This document shows, one piece after another, positions 59,701-64,000 of a DNA stretch of 64,000 nucleotides (its first letter is position 1; each line of letters starts with the position of its first letter). The notes beneath the pieces were generated by a model. It did no database searches. It was not told the origin of the DNA and saw nothing but the letters and a program-made list of their open reading frames with translations. Both the position numbers and the translations under genes were made by a program. Source of the stretch: Escarpia spicata (Eukaryota; Annelida; Polychaeta; Sabellida; Siboglinidae); contig OZ023214.1 in NCBI GenBank assembly GCA_963995525.1, positions 47,201,016 to 47,265,015 on the forward strand. Direction: 5' to 3'.

Positions 59701-59796
59701 ATTATAATATTAACTTTATAAATTCCATTACCTTTGGCCCGAGTACATCTGCATTGGCATCTTCAACGTAAGCTGGCAGTGCAGAATAAGGTGAAC
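56615..59796 (-). CDS. POP4: Ribonuclease P/MRP protein subunit p29
   Basis: Five minus-strand exons: 59796-59732, 59464-59235, 58521-58453, 57994-57819, 56751-56615. All phases agree and they give 225 residues to the stop; the human protein has 220. POP4 (Rpp29) binds the RNA of RNase P and RNase MRP, which mature tRNA 5' ends and process pre-rRNA. Seen here: a charged N-terminal part (KKKSADKLLQQFLQKRL), a basic region (KKRKRF, AKRKTLTAREKRDLKLF), the family block EIQPEQQRYDMYVPLHELWN, and the beta-barrel core with LLKADYHGSIITVTRGKCPS, GIVLQETKNTLKIITKDDKL and VFTIEIDGYIITIYGNNF. A short first exon with the ATG, ending in phase 1 with G, was not found. POP4 converges on KDSR. Confidence 0.95.
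57819..57994 (-). CDS. POP4: POP4 exon, barrel core
   Basis: Acceptor CTGCAG, donor AAAA|GTTAGT. Encodes ERLLKADYHGSIITVTRGKC and GIVLQETKNTLKIITKDDKL, the most conserved RNA-binding part. Confidence 0.95.
58453..58521 (-). CDS. POP4: POP4 exon, HELW motif
   Basis: Acceptor TTACAG, donor AA|GTACGT, 69 bp. Encodes YDMYVPLHELWNDYVRDLLK. Confidence 0.94.
59235..59464 (-). CDS. POP4: POP4 exon, basic N-terminal region
   Basis: Acceptor TTGACAG, donor AAAG|GTGTTT, 230 bp. Encodes PKKKSADKLLQQFLQKRLDS through LTAREKRDLKLFEIQPEQQ; the last codon (Arg) is split. Confidence 0.93.
59732..59796 (-). CDS. POP4: POP4 exon, acidic N-terminal segment
   Basis: Acceptor TTTTAAG, donor AAAG|GTAATG, 65 bp. 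Encodes SPYSALPAYVEDANADVLGP plus Lys. It resembles the poorly conserved N-terminus of the family, so support comes mainly from splice sites and phase. Confidence 0.8.
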
Positions 59797-61830
59797 CTTA
59801 AAAAGAAAACATCCTAAGTTAATGAGATGACAGCTGTCAATCAAGGTGTCAATCAAAACAGGAGATGAATGCAGCAAAATATTCATATTCAAGTCACGCT
59901 AATAAAAAACAAACTAGTTACCATAACTGCAGGGAGTGAAATGGCCATTCTATTAGTCTTGGAGCGGAGGAAAAGATCTTGTCAGGACAAGTAGAATAGC
60001 GCATAGAGGGTCTATTCCACCCTAGTATTATGTAATGGCTTGCACTCTGGGTTGTTGCATTTGTTCCTGAAAGGCCTCCACCCCTTTCTGCAAAAAAAAA
60101 TCGAATGGCCATTTAGCTCCAAATAGAGGACAAAATAAATCAACAGACTGCATGTGGGAAAAGATTTCCAATTCTGTAAGTTGGATAGGGTGGGCAGGCC
60201 ACTTGATAAGAATGTGTGCAGACAAACTAGTGAAGAGAGCAGCTCTAGGTGGAAAAACATCAAGGATACACAAAAACACCAGAGCTGAGGTGGGAGAAGT
60301 GCGTGAGGAGGGACATGGGGAGATCGGGGGAAGATGAAAGATGGAGAGCGGGGGAAGATAAAAGATGGAGAGCGGGGACTGCAGATAGGAAACTATAAAG
60401 AGAAAGAACAGAATCATGAAACTGAGAATTTAATGAGCGGTGCAATACTGTATAGTAATGCCAAGTCTCCTGGAAAATCCGGGAGAATACAGGCAAATCT
60501 CCCGGATTTCTATGAACATTTTTCAATAGCACCCGCCCTAACTTCCAATGTCAAGATCAGACATACGGGTCGCATCGGTGACACAGCACAACATGGAAAG
60601 AAGTACAGTGGCTAAGGGATATGATTGTGCACTTTTTGACAAAAGCATGAAAATTGGCACATATGTAGATTATTATATATAGATTCATTTAAAGCTAGGT
60701 ATCCATCGCTATCGACATAGTACCTAGCTGCCATTTTGATTTTCTAAGCAACACAAAACGTGTTCTTGGCATCTAACCCAACATTTCCAGGGTGAAGGAA
60801 TCCATTCATGTTATATACAGTATCCAAGGATGACGGCTATATTGAAAGTCGAGATAGCCACCATGCAAATTCATCACCAAAATATATCAGCTTCTAAGCA
60901 ACATATAAACATGTTCTGTCTAAACCAACATTTGCAGGGTCATGGAACCTATTTCTGCCATATCCTCAGATGGCGGCCATATTGAAACTCATGATGGCTG
61001 CCCTGTATATATACGTTTTACAAACAAAATTTTAGTGCTTCTTGAGGTTGAGTAATCCATATATGGTTCATATATGAATACCTATATATTCACGAGTATG
61101 TCAATTCTTGTTGGCAGTTGTTGCTGGGTTATATTCTGAACCATAAGATAAATTACAGTGAATGTATGGGGTGAAGAGAAATGTATCATTGAATAAGAAT
61201 GGACAATACAAATGATTACATTTCGAGTTCATGTCAGTTGTATGGAAAACATACTCAACACCGTGCTGACAACACGTCTTTGAGGTTTACTGACAAATTA
61301 TGAATGTTTTGTCAGCAATAACATTAGGCCGGTGACACAATCTAGTCAATGACCCACAACAAGGGACGGTTGTGCTGTAAGTGTGATACAAAACCCACAA
61401 TCCTGGGAGAGGTGGATGGTAGTAAGGCCAGATATATCACAGGTATCTAGGTGGAGGTAGAAATTAGTGTTCAAATTACCAATTAAAAAAGCTCAACAAA
61501 ACATAAATGTACTACACTTTGGCATACAAAACTTTGCTAAATGCATATAATCTTTAGTGTCATCATTTAAACATTTGTGTAATTCAATCGTTGAAATTTG
61601 CGCATATGCTGACTCCGAGTACAAACTTAGCCATGGACAAAATTATGTAATGCAAACAATATACACTGTCAAGGACGCATGGAAATATAGTAGAGTAGAT
61701 ATGCATAGGAAACGACTGAACAATGCCAATTGTGACAAGAATCACAACAAGACTGACCTCAGAACCAAACACACTACTTCCATCATTGCAGATTGCACCA
61801 TATCTCGACACAAAGGTGTTGGATAATTTT
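59797..61830. other. Upstream of POP4 exon 2, no gene recognised
   Basis: Should contain POP4 exon 1 unless it is beyond the window, but no ATG with a phase-1 donor convinced. It holds a possible plus-strand LINE remnant (60150-60300, IGWAGHLIRMCADKLVKRAA), short 24-26 bp tandem units at 60316-60378 and a diverged tandem repeat at 60725-61015. Confidence 0.5.
60725..61015. repeat. Diverged tandem repeat, two units of about 145 bp
   Basis: Both units carry TCTAAGCAACA, a GTGTTCT/ATGTTCT word, CCAACATTT(C/G)CAGGGT, a GGATGACGGC/AGATGGCGGC block with ATATTGAAA, and AGATAGCC/TGATGGC. Divergence is high. Confidence 0.6.
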
Positions 61831-61831
61831 T

Positions 61832-62930
61832 TTAACAAGATTGGCATCCAGAGCTATAAGCTCCAGACAGCATGTGGACAAGGAAGCCTTTGGCTTATTG
61901 AGAGTCCAACAATTTTCCACCTACATATAACCTGCCCTCCCCAGATACCTGTCAATTTGATTTTTGAACATATTCACATTGCTAGCATTAACACAATCAA
62001 CAGATAATTTGTTCCAATCTTTATTGTCCTCTTGAGATAATTTGTATTTTCTCACATCTAACCTACACCGTTCTTTGACTAATGCCTCATTGTGCACTCT
62101 GGTTTTCCTGCCTTTAAGTTTGAAGAAAATATTTCTATCAATACCTTCATAACCATTCAATATTTTAAAAACTTCTATTGGGTCTCCTCTTAGTCTCGTA
62201 GTCTCTAATGTTGTCAACCCACATTCTGATAGGCGTCTTTCATAACTAAGATCTTTCAGTTCAGGAATCAGCTTAGTTGTTCTTTTATTGGACTCTTTCT
62301 TTTCTAGCCTATCTATGTCCTTCTTACGATATGGCCTCCGTGCTTGTCTAACTTTTGCTTTGTACAGCGGTACGATCAGCTGTTTCTCCTTATACATGAT
62401 ATTTCTTCTAATTAGCCGTAGTATTTGGTTACCCTTTGAAGCAGCAATTCCACATTGCTCTGAAACTTTCATGTCAGCACAAACTGTCACTCCTAACTCC
62501 TTTTCTTTTACAGTTTCACCTACCATAATATAGCATCCCCCATTATGTATTCTTTGTCAGTATTTCCATGTCTTATGTGAATGCATTTACATTTCCCAAA
62601 ATTGAATAACATTTTTCAGACCATTTTAACTGACTAATTTGGCCATATCATCTTGTAGTGTGTGTTTATCTGCATCTGTTTTAACTCTTCTGAACACTTT
62701 TGTATCATCTGCAAATTTCAGTCCTTTGCTTGATATTTTATCATCCAAATCATTTATATATATCAAGAATATAAGTCCCAACACTGACCCCTGTGGCACT
62801 CCACTCAAAACTGGTTTCCAGTTTAAAATCTCCCCTCTCTACTATTATTTTCTGTCTTCTGTCTGTCAACCATGTTTCTATCCAGCTGATCACACCATCC
62901 CCTATACCATGTGATTTAAGTCTAAGCAAC
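61832..62930 (-). mobile_element. CR1-like LINE fragment D
   Basis: Minus-strand remains: GVPQGSVLGLIFLIYINDLD with intact FADD (62808-62626) and a long C-terminal frame (62526-61921) with CGLTTLETTRLRGDPIEVFK and NIFFKLKGRKTRVHNEALVK. The 3' tail TTAACAAGATTGGCATCCAG matches the other copies. It is 5'-truncated near 62930. Confidence 0.85.
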
Positions 62931-64000
62931 CATCCAGGTGTAGATGGACAGTTGATGACGATGCCATCCAGGCATAGATGGACCGATTACAATGCTGCTT
63001 AGCAATAATGTATCCTATACAATACATCCCAGTTGGCACTACCAGAAGAATATACATCTTATGTTGTAGATAGTTTGCTGACATCCTCAAACAGCAAACA
63101 AGAGAATGCAGAATACATAGCGGAACCACTCATTGGTTTCATTATTTGCTACACTGTGTAAGGTCATTAGTTTCCGGTGGATAGGTAATGATCAGCACAC
63201 AAGGTCAGACTGATAATTGTGACCACAGTCCAGAAAGCTACCAAAAACCTGCCTGTACCTTCAGCACACACAAGGAGGTGGACATCGACATACTACTCTA
63301 CGTAGCACAATGTGTTCACCAAGGATTTCCCAAAGTGGATATCCGGCACTGTATACAGATGTGGTTATTCTGGTCATAAGGCAATTCTTTGCTGTTGAAA
63401 TAGATGAATGTTTTGTCATTTGTCCACTTTTGTCTCATTGCAACTGATGCCATTGCCAACAACCTGTGAAATCGGAAATATGATTGCTATGTCATGTCCT
63501 GAGTTGGTATGACATAGTCTCCAATTTCCTTGGTCGAGGGACGAAGTGTGAATGAATAGCATAGGGTCCATTCCCCACTGTTACAGTTATCCTCCTTGCC
63601 CTGTAATCACAATCATAAGAAGTCGACTAATGTACACTAAATGAGATAGAGAGGTTCATCGCAGTAATTTACATTCAGACTTTTACATTTAGCAAGGAAA
63701 CAGCTGTTTGCCCAGAGATCTGGTACCACTTGGAATACCCCACCCACAAAACATGCATTGCACCAACATGTGAGAAGGGCTGTTGTTTATCAGATTGGTT
63801 ATATGAGGTCACAAGTTCTTGTGCCAAATCTCCATCTGCCTAGTATTGGACATTGTGGTTTGACTGCAACTGATTCAGTATGGACATTATCTGGATTTGA
63901 ACTACCAACAGTATTGATGTTATGCCATGACTTAGTGCACTGTGGTTGCTAATCTAAATATAGTCCAATTTAGATATTATTTGTCATGACTATGTATGTT
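62931..64000. other. Right end of the window, no gene recognised
   Basis: A short repeated word (CATCCAGG(T/C)(G/A)TAGATGGAC at 62932 and 62965) is visible. No exon, RNA gene or mobile element could be supported. Confidence 0.4.

Overview
This is animal nuclear DNA: genes are split by long introns with GT/AG junctions, and the gaps are filled with microsatellites, non-LTR retrotransposons (LINEs), tRNA-derived SINEs and non-autonomous DNA transposons. The repeat mix and the AT-rich introns fit a marine invertebrate, perhaps an invertebrate deuterostome, but no species can be named from the window alone. One 200-base run of N (26001-26200) is an assembly gap.

Left half (about 4-36 kb), plus strand: a class A (rhodopsin-family) G-protein-coupled receptor spread over at least 23.6 kb. 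Five exons were placed by splice site, phase and motif (3995-4232, 14023-14153, 20614-20787, 26905-27027, 27409-27630). The exon for most of TM5 and intracellular loop 3 is not visible and may lie in the gap. The last exon (TM7, NPxxY, C-tail, poly(A) signal) occurs a second time, intact, at 35312-35533 inside a tandem segmental duplication. A two-exon zinc-finger gene with a TATA box (28949-29634) lies between the two copies. A possible first exon of a type II membrane protein lies antisense at 26525-26727.

Right half (41.7-60 kb): the 3-ketodihydrosphingosine reductase gene KDSR (plus strand) is complete, with ten exons joining in phase 0 to give 332 codons. It is followed tail-to-tail by POP4 (RNase P/MRP subunit p29, minus strand), for which five exons are placed and only a short first exon is missing. 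These two genes share no pathway; one acts in sphingolipid synthesis at the ER and the other in nuclear tRNA/rRNA processing.

Mobile DNA fills most of the rest: a nearly full-length but decayed CR1-like LINE (14.2-17.9 kb), four further CR1-like fragments, an RTE-like LINE interrupted by a CR1 copy (21.8-26.0 kb), three plus-strand reverse-transcriptase fragments, a 3.8-kb TTAA-flanked element, two CAG...CTG-ended elements with 6-bp target duplications, a foldback element and Deu-type SINEs. No bacterial-type system, CRISPR array or virus was recognised. The observations most worth a second look are the duplicated GPCR terminal exon, an inverted copy of KDSR exon 2 inside KDSR intron 5, the zinc-finger gene inside the duplicated block, and an in-frame 24-bp minisatellite.
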